Made by a program: the position numbers and the translations under genes. Under the pieces are notes generated by a model, which made no database searches, had not been told where the DNA came from, and worked only from the letters and a program-made list of their open reading frames with translations. From NCBI GenBank assembly GCA_030655135.1, contig JAURWC010000084.1, positions 124,001-188,000 of the forward strand: a stretch of 64,000 nucleotides of DNA, written 5' to 3'. The DNA is from Hyphomicrobiaceae bacterium (GTDB taxonomy: Bacteria > Pseudomonadota > Alphaproteobacteria > Rhizobiales > Hyphomicrobiaceae). Shown here one piece after another: positions 8,933-17,400 of the stretch (position 1 is the stretch's first letter; the number at the start of each line of letters is the position of its first letter).

Positions 8933-9193
8933 GACGCGCGCACTCCATGGCGTAGGTCCGATCTTGCTCTTTCTCAGACACCGCTTCAGGCGGCCGCGCA
9001 AGATCCTTGCGCACGATTAATTCCGTTTGTGAGCGGAGCACGGCAGGCTGACGTTGATTGCCAGGCCCCCCCGCGGCCTTATTGTGCCCTAAAGCGGCCA
9101 ACGACGTGCGATGGTCCTTATCGACGGACAGGCGCCGGCAGGCCACAATGCGAGTCGCGCAACAGAACCGATGAACCGGCGGAGCAGACGACC
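8933..9193. promoter_or_regulatory. Divergent region between DUF2157 and cydA
   Basis: These 261 bases separate divergent genes and must hold the cydAB promoter. I looked for an FNR/FixK-type box (TTGAT-N4-ATCAA): only a half site TTGAT near 9054 is present. No clear operator is seen. GGAG at 9181-9184 is the cydA ribosome binding site. Confidence 0.4.
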
Positions 9194-10600
9194 ATGGATC
9201 CCGATGCCGTCCTACTGGCCCGGATACAATTCGCGTTCACGATTGCCTTTCACATTATCTTCCCCAGCTTCACCATCGGGCTAGCCGCCTTCATCGCCAC
9301 ACTGCTGGTGCGCTGGCGCCTGACCGGCCGGGAATACCTGCGAACGTTGGCCCGCTTCTGGACTAAGATCTTCGCCGTCTCGTTCGCCATGGGCGTCGTG
9401 TCAGGCATCGTGCTGTCCTACCAGTTCGGCACCAACTGGTCGCAGTTCTCCGTCGTGGTCGGCAACGTGCTGGGCCCGCTGCTCGGCTACGAAGTGTTGA
9501 CGGCCTTCTTCCTGGAAGCGTCATTCCTCGGCATCATGCTGTTTGGCTGGGACCGGGTTTCACCCAATCTTCACGTCACCTCCGCCGTGCTCGTCGCCGT
9601 CGGCACGTCGATATCCGCTTTCTGGATTCTCGCAGCCAACAGCTGGATGCACACGCCGGCCGGCCACGAAATTCGCGACGGCATCGCCTATCCCGTCGAC
9701 TGGCTGAAGATCATCTTCAACCCCAGCTTCCCCTACCGCTTCTCCCACATGTTCACGGCGGCCTATCTCACGACGTCGCTCGTCGTCCTCGCCGTCGGCT
9801 GCCGCTATCTCGTCAAGGCTCGCTTCGTCGAAGAGAGCAAGACGATGATCCGCATGGGGCTGGGCATGGTCGCTGTCCTGGCGCCGCTGCAGGCCTTTAT
9901 CGGCGACATGCACGGCCTTAACACGGCGCAATATCAGCCGGTCAAGGTGGCCGCGATGGAAGCCCACTGGGACGGCTCCAAACCCGCCAACCTTGTCCTG
10001 TTCGCTTGGCCGAACGAGACGGAAGAGCGCAACGATTTCGAGATCTCCGCACCCATCCCCGGCCTGGCAAGCTTCATCATCACCCACAGCGCGGACGGCC
10101 TCTTCAAAGGTCTGAAGGATTTCCGGCCGGAAGACCGCCCGCCGGTGAAGCCGGTGTTCTTCGCCTTCCGGACGATGGTCGCTATCGGCCTGCTCATGAT
10201 CGGCATCGGCCTCGTCGGCGCATTCCTGTGGTGGCGCAAGTCGCTCTTCGACACCCGGTGGTATCTCTCAACGGTCCAGTATGCCTGGCCGCTCGGCTTC
10301 ATCGCCATCTTGTCGGGCTGGTGGGTGACGGAGACCGGCCGCCAGCCCTGGGTTGCGACGGGTATCCTGCGAACCGCCGACGCGGTGTCTCCGGTCACCT
10401 TCGGCGCCGTGCTGACGACGCTGATCCTGTTCGTACTTGTATACACGGCCGTGTTCTCGATGGGCATCTACTACATCAACCGTCTCATCGAGAAGGGTCC
10501 GCAAGGCGCGCTTATCGCGCCCGAGCCGGACGATAAGGCGCTTCCCAACCGGCCTCTGTCGGCCGCCAAGGAAGCCAACCAGCAAGCAACCGAAGGATAG
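9194..10600 (+). CDS. cydA: bd-type ubiquinol oxidase subunit I, short-Q-loop (cyanide-insensitive, CioA) type
   Basis: The product has 468 residues from ATG 9194. CydA binds haems b558, b595 and d and oxidises quinol at the periplasmic Q loop. Visible features are ARIQFAFTIAFHIIFPSFTIG with haem-ligand His20, SFLGIMLFGWDRVS, GDMHGLNTAQYQPVKVAAMEAHW (quinol-site motif), and WWVTETGRQPWVATG. The Q loop is short compared with the longer E. coli-type protein (522 residues), as in CioA of Pseudomonas. Membrane segments span the whole protein. It forms an operon with cydB, 9 bases downstream. No CydX/CydS-like micropeptide follows. Confidence 0.95.
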   Translation: MDPDAVLLARIQFAFTIAFHIIFPSFTIGLAAFIATLLVRWRLTGREYLRTLARFWTKIFAVSFAMGVVSGIVLSYQFGTNWSQFSVVVGNVLGPLLGYEVLTAFFLEASFLGIMLFGWDRVSPNLHVTSAVLVAVGTSISAFWILAANSWMHTPAGHEIRDGIAYPVDWLKIIFNPSFPYRFSHMFTAAYLTTSLVVLAVGCRYLVKARFVEESKTMIRMGLGMVAVLAPLQAFIGDMHGLNTAQYQPVKVAAMEAHWDGSKPANLVLFAWPNETEERNDFEISAPIPGLASFIITHSADGLFKGLKDFRPEDRPPVKPVFFAFRTMVAIGLLMIGIGLVGAFLWWRKSLFDTRWYLSTVQYAWPLGFIAILSGWWVTETGRQPWVATGILRTADAVSPVTFGAVLTTLILFVLVYTAVFSMGIYYINRLIEKGPQGALIAPEPDDKALPNRPLSAAKEANQQATEG

Positions 10601-10609
10601 AGGTGAGCC

Positions 10610-11626
10610 ATGGAAGACACCTCATACTGGTTGCCACTGATCTGGGTCGGCATCCTCGGCATCGCCGTCACGCTGTATGTCGTGCTGGACGGTTTCGATC
10701 TCGGCATCGCCATCCTGTTCCCGCTGAACCCGCAGGAACATCGCCGCGACGTGATGATGAACTCCGTCGCGCCCTTCTGGGACGGCAACGAGACGTGGCT
10801 GGTGTTAGGCGGCGGCGGCCTGTTCGTTGCCTTCCCGCAGGCGTACGGCGTCATCATGCCCGCGGTCTACCTGCCGGTGATCATCATGCTGCTGGCGCTG
10901 GTGTTTCGTGGCGTCGCCTTCGAGTTCCGCTGGGTATCGAAACCCAAGCACCAGTTCTGGGATCTCGCCTTCACCTACGGTTCGATCGTTGCCGCCTTCA
11001 TGCAAGGCGTGATCCTGGGCTCGATCCTGCAGGGCATCACGGTTGAGAACGGTAAGTTCGCCGGCGGCACGTTCGACTGGTTCACGCCGTTCGCGCTCTT
11101 CATCGGCGTGGCAACGGTGGCGGGCTATGCGCTGCTGGGCGCAACGTGGCTGACGATGAAGACGCACGGCGAAGTCTCCGAAGTTTCGCGCCAGCATGCC
11201 AAGAAGCTGTTGCTGATCGTGCTGGCCGCCATGCTCATCGTCAGCCTGTGGACGCCGCTGGCCTTCGAGCGCATCTACGAGCGCTGGTTCACATGGCCGA
11301 ACATGATCTATCTGGCGCCAATTCCCCTGCTGACGGCGGGTGCTGCCTGGCTGGTGTGGAAAGGCCTGCATCGCAACGAGGATCACACGACGGCGTTCTA
11401 CGCGTCCGTCGCGCTGTTCCTGCTCGGCTTTGCCGGCCTGGCAATTTCCAACGTGCCCTACCTGGTCCCGCCGACGTTGACGATCTGGCAGACCGCAGCA
11501 CACCCATCGTCGCAAATGTTCATGCTTGTGGGCACGGCAGTGATGCTGCCCGTCATCCTCGGCTACACGGTGTTCGTCTACTACACCTTCCGCGGCAAGG
11601 TGAAACACGGCGAGGGATATCACTAG
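10610..11626 (+). CDS. cydB: bd-type ubiquinol oxidase subunit II
   Basis: CydB (338 residues) is the structural partner of CydA in the terminal oxidase. The start is preceded by AGGTGAG and shows the usual YWLPLIWVGILGIAVTLYVVLDGFDLGIAILFP, followed by MMNSVAPFWDGNETWLVLGGGGLFVAFPQAYG and FRGVAFEFRW, all strongly conserved in CydB. It has about nine membrane helices. The 9-base spacing to cydA shows an operon; the haloacetate dehalogenase gene begins only 27 bases after the stop and may share the transcript. Confidence 0.96.
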   Translation: MEDTSYWLPLIWVGILGIAVTLYVVLDGFDLGIAILFPLNPQEHRRDVMMNSVAPFWDGNETWLVLGGGGLFVAFPQAYGVIMPAVYLPVIIMLLALVFRGVAFEFRWVSKPKHQFWDLAFTYGSIVAAFMQGVILGSILQGITVENGKFAGGTFDWFTPFALFIGVATVAGYALLGATWLTMKTHGEVSEVSRQHAKKLLLIVLAAMLIVSLWTPLAFERIYERWFTWPNMIYLAPIPLLTAGAAWLVWKGLHRNEDHTTAFYASVALFLLGFAGLAISNVPYLVPPTLTIWQTAAHPSSQMFMLVGTAVMLPVILGYTVFVYYTFRGKVKHGEGYH

Positions 11627-11653
11627 TCACGGACGATAGGTGTACGCGTCCAA

Positions 11654-12541
11654 ATGTTCGAAGGCTTCGCAAGCAAGACCGTCGCCGTGAACGGCATCGA
11701 TGTTGCCTGCACAGTGGGCGGCAGCGGACCACCTCTGCTGCTGCTGCACGGCTTTCCGCAGAACCGCTTCATGTGGGCACGCGTCGCGCCTTTGTTGGCA
11801 ACGCGCTTCACCGTCGTCTGCGCCGACTTGCGCGGCTATGGCGACAGCAGCAAGCCCGATTGCGCACCTGATAACGCCAACTATTCTTTCCGCGCCTTTG
11901 CCACCGATCAACTTGGCCTTATGCGCGCCCTCGGGTTTGATCGCTTCCATGTCGCCGGCCACGACCGCGGCGGCCGCACTGCGTATCGCTTGGCCCTCGA
12001 TCACCCCGGCGCGGTGTTGAGCCTGACGCTCATGGACATCGTGCCGACCGACGTGATGTTCCTTCAGACCACCCGCCACATCGCGCATGCCTACTGGCAC
12101 TGGTATTTCCTGGCGCAACCCGCACCTTTTCCCGAACGCCTCATCGCAGCCGATCCGGACTTCTTCTACGAGACGTGCCTCATCGGTTGGGGCGCTGCCC
12201 GGCTCGCCGACTTCGATCCAGAACAACTGGGAGAGTACCGCCGCACGTGGCGTGATCCCGCTGCCATCCACGGCTCGTGCTCCGACTATCGCGCGGCCGC
12301 CACCATCGATCTGGAGCACGATACGGCCGACGCTGGCCGCATCGTCGACTGTCCTGCTTTGCTGATTTACGGCGCCGAAGGCGTGATGGCTCGCCTCTTC
12401 GACATTCCCGCCCAGTGGCAGCCGCGCTGCATCAATCTGCGCGCGCAATCCGTCCCGGGCGGCCACTTCTTCGTCGACCAGTATCCCGCAGAAACGGCAG
12501 CAAACCTTGAAACCTTCCTTCTGGGTCAGACCTCGGTCTGA
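11654..12541 (+). CDS. Haloacetate (fluoroacetate) dehalogenase, alpha/beta hydrolase
   Basis: The 295-residue enzyme should cleave the C-halogen bond of haloacetates to give glycolate. Every catalytic position of the fluoroacetate dehalogenase FAcD can be placed with a nearly constant offset: nucleophile Asp104, carboxylate-binding Arg105 and Arg108 (GHDRGGR), Asp128 (MDIVPT), halide-pocket His149-Trp150 ([16 protein letters not shown]) and Tyr212, and His271 (GGHFF). Ordinary epoxide hydrolases and haloalkane dehalogenases lack this HW/Y set. The last codons (GQTSV, stop) are contributed by a family A palindromic repeat, so the native C-terminus was replaced or extended. The gene lies 27 bases after cydB. 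Confidence 0.9.
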   Translation: MFEGFASKTVAVNGIDVACTVGGSGPPLLLLHGFPQNRFMWARVAPLLATRFTVVCADLRGYGDSSKPDCAPDNANYSFRAFATDQLGLMRALGFDRFHVAGHDRGGRTAYRLALDHPGAVLSLTLMDIVPTDVMFLQTTRHIAHAYWHWYFLAQPAPFPERLIAADPDFFYETCLIGWGAARLADFDPEQLGEYRRTWRDPAAIHGSCSDYRAAATIDLEHDTADAGRIVDCPALLIYGAEGVMARLFDIPAQWQPRCINLRAQSVPGGHFFVDQYPAETAANLETFLLGQTSV

Positions 12542-12606
12542 CCTTGGCGCATACGCCAAGAGCACTTCGATCGGCCTCCCGATGAGGTCAGACCGAGGTC
12601 TGACCC
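12523..12606. repeat. Family A palindromic repeat, inverted doublet (REPIN-like)
   Basis: Two copies of a 20-base palindrome with 9-base arms (GGTCAGACC / GGTCTGACC) separated by TC lie at 12523-12543 and, inverted, at 12586-12606. Between them are two smaller hairpins (12544-12559 and around 12570-12583). The first copy contains the stop codon of the dehalogenase gene and the second ends 9 bases before the stop of the convergent permease gene. It probably folds in RNA of either strand and terminates both transcripts. The same doublet occurs at 27415-27502. Confidence 0.9.
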
Positions 12607-12614
12607 AAAGCCAC

Positions 12615-14003
12615 CTATACCCACCCCGTCGCGTAGTAGATCCCGATCACGGCGAACACGGTCGCGGTCTTGATGAGCGTCACGGCGAAAATGTCGGGGT
12701 ACGACACGCGGTGCGTCAGGCCGGCAACGGCCAGCAGCGTGATCACCGCGCCGTTGTGCGGCAGCGTATCCATCCCGCCGCTCGCCATTGCCGCCACGCG
12801 ATGCATCACCTCCAGCGGAATGCCTGACGCCTCAGCTGCCGCCTTGAAGCCGTCCGACATGGCCGCCAGCGCAATGCTCAAGCCGCCGGACGCCGAGCCC
12901 GTGATACCCGCCAGCGTCGTCACCGTGATGGCTTCGTTGACGAGCGGATCGGGAATGGCCTTCAGCGCATCCGCGATCACGAGAAACCCCGGCAACGCTG
13001 CGATCACCGCGCCGAAGCCATACTCCGAAGCGGTGTTCATCGACGCGAGCAGCGCGCCCGCGACGGCAGCCTGCGTGCCCTCGGCAAACTTCTCAACGAC
13101 AGGCCGGAACGCAAAGACCAGCACGGTCAGGATCCCCAGGATCAGCGCACCCTGCACCGCCCAGATCGCCGTGACGGCCGCAACATCGGTCACGACCGGC
13201 TTGGCCATGGCGAGCTGCACCTCCGTCTTCGGATCGTACCAAAGTGGAATCCACTGCGTCAGCAGCTTGTTGGCAACGCCGACCACGACCAACGGCAGCA
13301 GCGCGATCCACGGGTTCGCGAGGGCTTCCTCGCGCACCGGCTCCGGCTCATTGATATGTCCCTCGCCATAGCCTTCGCCCGCCCGCTCGGCCGAGCGAAC
13401 ACGCCATGACAGATACGTCACGCCTGCCGTCAATATGATGAGGCCGCCCAACGTCCCCAACACGGGTGCGGCCCAGGTGGTCGTGCCGAAGAACGTCGTC
13501 GGGATGATGTTCTGGATCTGCGGCGTGCCTGGCAGCGCATCCATCGTGAAAGAGAATGCCCCCAGCGCGATCGTACCCGGAATGAGCCGCTTGGGGATAC
13601 CGCCCTGCCTGAACATCTCTGCCGCGAACGGGTAAACCGCAAACACGACCACGAACAGCGACACGCCGCCGTAGGTCAGCACCGCGCAGACGAGAACGAT
13701 GCATAGGATCGCCCGTTCGCGACCGACGAACGCAATGATCGCCGTCACGATCGACCTGGAGAATCCCGACAGCTCGATTACCTTGCCGAACACGGCGCCG
13801 AGCAGGAACACGGGAAAGTACAGCTTCACGAAGCCGACCATTTTGTCCATGAACACGCCGGTGAACATGGGCGCGACCGCATGAGGCTGCGTCAGCAGCA
13901 CGGCCAGCATGGCCGCAATCGGCGCGAACAGGATGACACTGTAGCCGCGATAGGCGACCACCATCAGCAGCACCAGCGCGCCCAGCACGATCACGAAATC
14001 CAT
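12615..14003 (-). CDS. GntP family permease (gluconate/organic acid:H+ symporter)
   Basis: This 462-residue protein has about 12-14 hydrophobic segments. AVFGKVIELSGFSRSI, VLTYGGVSLFVVVFAVYPFA, PGTIALGAFSFTMDALPGTPQIQNIIPT and LPHNGAVITLLAVAGLTHRVSYPDIF are GntP-type motifs. E. coli members import gluconate, idonate, fructuronate or D-serine; a shorter subgroup imports hydroxy acids such as 3-hydroxybutyrate. No sugar-acid enzyme lies nearby, so the substrate stays open. The gene is convergent with the dehalogenase gene across a family A repeat doublet. Confidence 0.85.
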   Translation of the reverse strand: MDFVIVLGALVLLMVVAYRGYSVILFAPIAAMLAVLLTQPHAVAPMFTGVFMDKMVGFVKLYFPVFLLGAVFGKVIELSGFSRSIVTAIIAFVGRERAILCIVLVCAVLTYGGVSLFVVVFAVYPFAAEMFRQGGIPKRLIPGTIALGAFSFTMDALPGTPQIQNIIPTTFFGTTTWAAPVLGTLGGLIILTAGVTYLSWRVRSAERAGEGYGEGHINEPEPVREEALANPWIALLPLVVVGVANKLLTQWIPLWYDPKTEVQLAMAKPVVTDVAAVTAIWAVQGALILGILTVLVFAFRPVVEKFAEGTQAAVAGALLASMNTASEYGFGAVIAALPGFLVIADALKAIPDPLVNEAITVTTLAGITGSASGGLSIALAAMSDGFKAAAEASGIPLEVMHRVAAMASGGMDTLPHNGAVITLLAVAGLTHRVSYPDIFAVTLIKTATVFAVIGIYYATGWV

Positions 14004-14123
14004 GTCCCCTCCGCGTTTTGGCCCACCCTAGCTCAAAACCCGTCCGCGCCAATCCCGTCACCTGCGGAACTGCGTGCCGGTTGCGCGGCATGCACACTGC
14101 CCGCCATTGCAATGGAGCGGACA

Positions 14124-14294
14124 ATGCTGGAAACCATATTCGAACGGATCATGTCGCACCGCATCCTGCGGCGCGCATGGCTGACTGCTCTCGCCGGCAT
14201 CTGCCTGGCCTCCGGTCCTGCCTGGACCGCTTTGGCAGCAGTGGCGCTGGTCGCCGCGGTAACCGAGCTACTGGAAGGAATTCCCTGGAAGTAG
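14124..14294 (+). CDS. Small membrane protein, unknown
   Basis: A 56-residue frame starts at ATG 14124 with GGAG six bases upstream. It reads [19 protein letters not shown] then a hydrophobic stretch [37 protein letters not shown] that would span the membrane once or twice. It sits 46 bases before trmFO and is divergent from the permease gene. A good ribosome binding site and an amphipathic/hydrophobic layout support a real gene; no family is recognised. Confidence 0.5.
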   Translation: MLETIFERIMSHRILRRAWLTALAGICLASGPAWTALAAVALVAAVTELLEGIPWK

Positions 14295-14340
14295 CGAGCC
14301 TGTCTTTGCCTTGCGGCAAGTTCACTCTATAACCTGCCGC

Positions 14341-15777
14341 ATGAGCACTATTTCCCCCATCCACGTCATAGGCGGCGGCCTCGCCGGCTCCGAAGCTGCT
14401 TGGCAAATCGCCGAGGCCGGCGTCCCCGTCGTGCTGCACGAAATGCGCCCGCAGCGCATGACCGACGCGCACAAGACCGAGGGCCTTGCGGAACTCGTCT
14501 GCTCCAATTCGTTCCGCTCGGATGATTGGGAGAATAACGCCGTCGGCCTGCTGCACGAGGAAATGCGCCGCGCCCACTCGCTCATCATGAGTGCGGGCGA
14601 CCAGCACAAGCTGCCCGCAGGCGGCGCCCTGGCCGTCGATCGCGACGCTTTCTCTGCGGATGTCACGCGCCGTCTCGAAGCGCACGCCAACATCACCATC
14701 GCCCGCGGCGAGATTGCCGGCCTGCCACCAGCGGAATGGGACAGCGTTGTCATCGCCACCGGCCCGCTGACGTCTCCGGCGTTGAGCCAAGCCATCGGCA
14801 CCCTCACCGGCGAAGCCGAACTCGCCTTCTTCGACGCCATCGCCCCGGTCATCCACGCCGAAAGCATCGACGAGACGATCGCCTGGCGCCAATCGCGTTA
14901 CGGCAAGATGGGTCCCGCGGGTACTGGCGCCGATTACATCAACTGCCCATTCTCGCGCGAGGAGTACGAGGCCTTCATCGATGCGATGCTGGCCGGCGAG
15001 AAAACGAGCTTCAAGGAGTGGGAGGCCAACACGCCCTACTTCGATGGCTGCCTGCCCGTCGAAGTGATGGCCGAGCGCGGCCGCGAGACGCTGCGCTTTG
15101 GTCCGATGAAGCCCGTCGGCCTAGATGATCCACGCACCGGCCGCTGGCCCTATGCCGTGGCACAGCTGCGCCAGGACAACGCGCTTGGCACGCTGTGGAA
15201 CATGGTCGGCTTCCAGACCAAGCTGAAGCACGCCGAGCAGGTGCGCATCTTCCGCATGATCCCCGGCCTGGCCAACGCCGAGTTCGCGCGCCTCGGCGGC
15301 CTGCATCGAAACACGTTCCTCAACTCGCCGAAGCTGCTTGATACCTCGCTGCGCCTGAAGGCCCAGCCGCGCTTGCGTTTCGCTGGCCAGATTACCGGCG
15401 TCGAAGGCTATGTAGAGAGCGCCGCGATTGGACTTCTGGCAGGCCGCTTTGCGGCCGCCGAACGCCGCGGCCATAAGCTACCGGCGCCGCCAGAGACGAC
15501 TGCCCTCGGTGCCCTCATCGCCCACATTACCGGCGGCCACATCGTTGCCGATGATGATCCGACAGACCCCGTCGGGAAGAAGCCCCGCTCGTTCCAGCCG
15601 ATGAACATTAACTACGGCCTGCTGCCGCCCATCGAAGTACCGAAAACCGGTGAAGACGGCAAACGCGTCAAGGGCAAGGACAAGTCCTTCGCCAAGAAAC
15701 GCGCCGCCTCCCGCCGCGCGCTGGCCGACCTTGAGCGTTGGCTGAACGACACGTCGTTGGGCGTTGCGGCAGAATAA
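14341..15777 (+). CDS. trmFO: Methylenetetrahydrofolate-tRNA-(uracil-5-)-methyltransferase TrmFO
   Basis: TrmFO is a folate- and FAD-dependent enzyme making m5U54 in the T loop of tRNA. The 478-residue protein begins [24 protein letters not shown] (FAD-binding GxGxxG), and shows [23 protein letters not shown] with the conserved Cys-Ser-Asn-Ser, [13 protein letters not shown] with the catalytic-region Cys, [27 protein letters not shown] and [25 protein letters not shown] 14341 gives the family's usual N-terminus; a longer reading from 14311 is not supported. The C-terminus has extra Lys/Arg residues. Confidence 0.97.
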   Translation: MSTISPIHVIGGGLAGSEAAWQIAEAGVPVVLHEMRPQRMTDAHKTEGLAELVCSNSFRSDDWENNAVGLLHEEMRRAHSLIMSAGDQHKLPAGGALAVDRDAFSADVTRRLEAHANITIARGEIAGLPPAEWDSVVIATGPLTSPALSQAIGTLTGEAELAFFDAIAPVIHAESIDETIAWRQSRYGKMGPAGTGADYINCPFSREEYEAFIDAMLAGEKTSFKEWEANTPYFDGCLPVEVMAERGRETLRFGPMKPVGLDDPRTGRWPYAVAQLRQDNALGTLWNMVGFQTKLKHAEQVRIFRMIPGLANAEFARLGGLHRNTFLNSPKLLDTSLRLKAQPRLRFAGQITGVEGYVESAAIGLLAGRFAAAERRGHKLPAPPETTALGALIAHITGGHIVADDDPTDPVGKKPRSFQPMNINYGLLPPIEVPKTGEDGKRVKGKDKSFAKKRAASRRALADLERWLNDTSLGVAAE

Positions 15778-15885
15778 TCGCCGTTCCACTCGTTTGCAGG
15801 AATATTCCGCTGGCGTCATAAAAGTGCAGGACAACCTGAAACAATTTGCGCTTAAAACGGTTGATCTCTGCAATTGGAGCACCTG

Positions 15886-17400
15886 ATGACGGCCGACACA
15901 ACCGCGCCCACAAAAGCTAAAACGGGCGTCAAAGGGCTTGACGATGTCCTCGCCGGTGGCCTGACGCCTGGTCATGTCTTCTTGTTGGAGGGCAATCCGG
16001 GTACAGGCAAAACCACGCTCGCCCTCAGCTTCCTGATGACAGGTGCCGCGGCGGGTGAAACGGGCCTCTATATTACGTTATCCGAAACGGAAGAGGAACT
16101 GCGGGCTGGCGCCCAATCGCACGGTTGGACGATCGACGGCAAGGTGACGATCTTTGAACTCGTGCCACCAGAAAGTTTGCTGGACGCAGATCAACAGCAA
16201 AGCTTGCTCTATTCCTCGGATTTAGAGCTGGGTGAAACGACGAAGCTCATGTTCGAAGCCTTCGAACGCCTGAAGCCTGATCGCGTCGTGTTGGACAGCC
16301 TCTCTGAAATCAGGTTGCTGGCACAAAGCTCGCTGCGCTATCGCCGCCAGATCCTCGCGCTGAAGCATTACTTCGCGCGGCATGGAGCCACCGTGCTGCT
16401 GCTTGACGATTTGACGTCTGAAACGTTCGACAAAACGGTTCACAGCGTCGTCCACGGCGTCATCAAGCTGGAAGAACTGGCACCCGACTACGGTTCAGAA
16501 CGCCGACGGCTGCGCGTTGCTAAATATCGTGGCCAGGCTTTCCGCGGCGGCTACCACGACTTTGCCATCAAGCATGGCGGCCTGCAGGTCTTTCCACGGC
16601 TCGTTGCGCTCGAGCATCGCACCCGTTTTGCGCGGACCCAGAACACCAGCGACATACCTGAACTGGACCAGCTGCTGGGCGGTGGCATCGAACAGGGCTC
16701 CAGCACATTGGTTCTTGGCCCTGCAGGCACCGGCAAATCCCTCATCGTTATGCAATTCCTGGCAGCTGCCGTCCGTCGCAAAGAAAACGCGGCGCTCTTC
16801 GTTTTCGACGAGGAATTGGGACTGCTGTTCGACCGGATGATCGCGATGGGTTTCGACCTTGAGGGGATGCGCGATGCGGGCTTCCTGCATATCGAACAAG
16901 TCGACGCCGCGGAGATGTCGCCGGGCGAATTTGCAAACCGCGTTCGCGACCGCGTCGACAACGCGAAGGCAAAGACCGTGGTCATCGACAGCCTGAACGG
17001 CTACCAGGCGGCGATGCCGGAAGAAAACTCGCTGATCCTGCACATTCACGAACTGCTGCAGTATCTGAATAGGCAGGGGGCAACCACATTCCTCACGGTC
17101 GCGCAGCATGGGCTGGTGGGGGATATGAAAACGCCTGTCGACGTCACCTATCTGGCCGATACGGTCATCCTGCTGCGCTACTTCGAGGCAGTCGGAAAAG
17201 TCCGCCGCGCCGTGTCCGTTATTAAGAAGCGGACAGGACACCATGAGGACACCATCCGCGAGTTCCGCATCGGTAACACCGGCCTGACACTTGGCGGGCC
17301 TCTGGACAATTTCCAAGGCGTACTACGAGGCATCCCGGATTTTGTAGGCACCACAGCTAGTTTGGCTGGCATTGCGGCACCGGGCGATGGCGAACCCTAA
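15886..17400 (+). CDS. KaiC-like double-domain RecA-superfamily ATPase
   Basis: The 504-residue protein contains two KaiC domains. The first (residues about 10-240) has Walker A EGNPGTGKTT (36-43 region) and the SETEEEL motif; the second (about 255-480) has GPAGTGKS (278-285), VFDEELG and VVIDSLNGYQ. KaiC proteins are ATPase/autokinase timers or signalling ATPases. Aligned by eye with cyanobacterial KaiC, the dual phosphosites Ser431-Thr432 are replaced by Thr421-Tyr422 (DVTYLADTVILL). GGAG lies six bases before ATG 15886. The stop overlaps the start of a hybrid histidine kinase by 14 bases, so the two form one module. No kaiB or kaiA is present in the window. Confidence 0.93.
   Translation: MTADTTAPTKAKTGVKGLDDVLAGGLTPGHVFLLEGNPGTGKTTLALSFLMTGAAAGETGLYITLSETEEELRAGAQSHGWTIDGKVTIFELVPPESLLDADQQQSLLYSSDLELGETTKLMFEAFERLKPDRVVLDSLSEIRLLAQSSLRYRRQILALKHYFARHGATVLLLDDLTSETFDKTVHSVVHGVIKLEELAPDYGSERRRLRVAKYRGQAFRGGYHDFAIKHGGLQVFPRLVALEHRTRFARTQNTSDIPELDQLLGGGIEQGSSTLVLGPAGTGKSLIVMQFLAAAVRRKENAALFVFDEELGLLFDRMIAMGFDLEGMRDAGFLHIEQVDAAEMSPGEFANRVRDRVDNAKAKTVVIDSLNGYQAAMPEENSLILHIHELLQYLNRQGATTFLTVAQHGLVGDMKTPVDVTYLADTVILLRYFEAVGKVRRAVSVIKKRTGHHEDTIREFRIGNTGLTLGGPLDNFQGVLRGIPDFVGTTASLAGIAAPGDGEP

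Noticed and set aside
9040-9070. FNR/FixK box before cydA
   Set aside because: Only a TTGAT half site is present; the partner ATCAA is missing.
14596-14900. CRISPR or tandem array signals in the trmFO region
   Set aside because: No spaced direct repeats were seen; the sequence is ordinary coding DNA.
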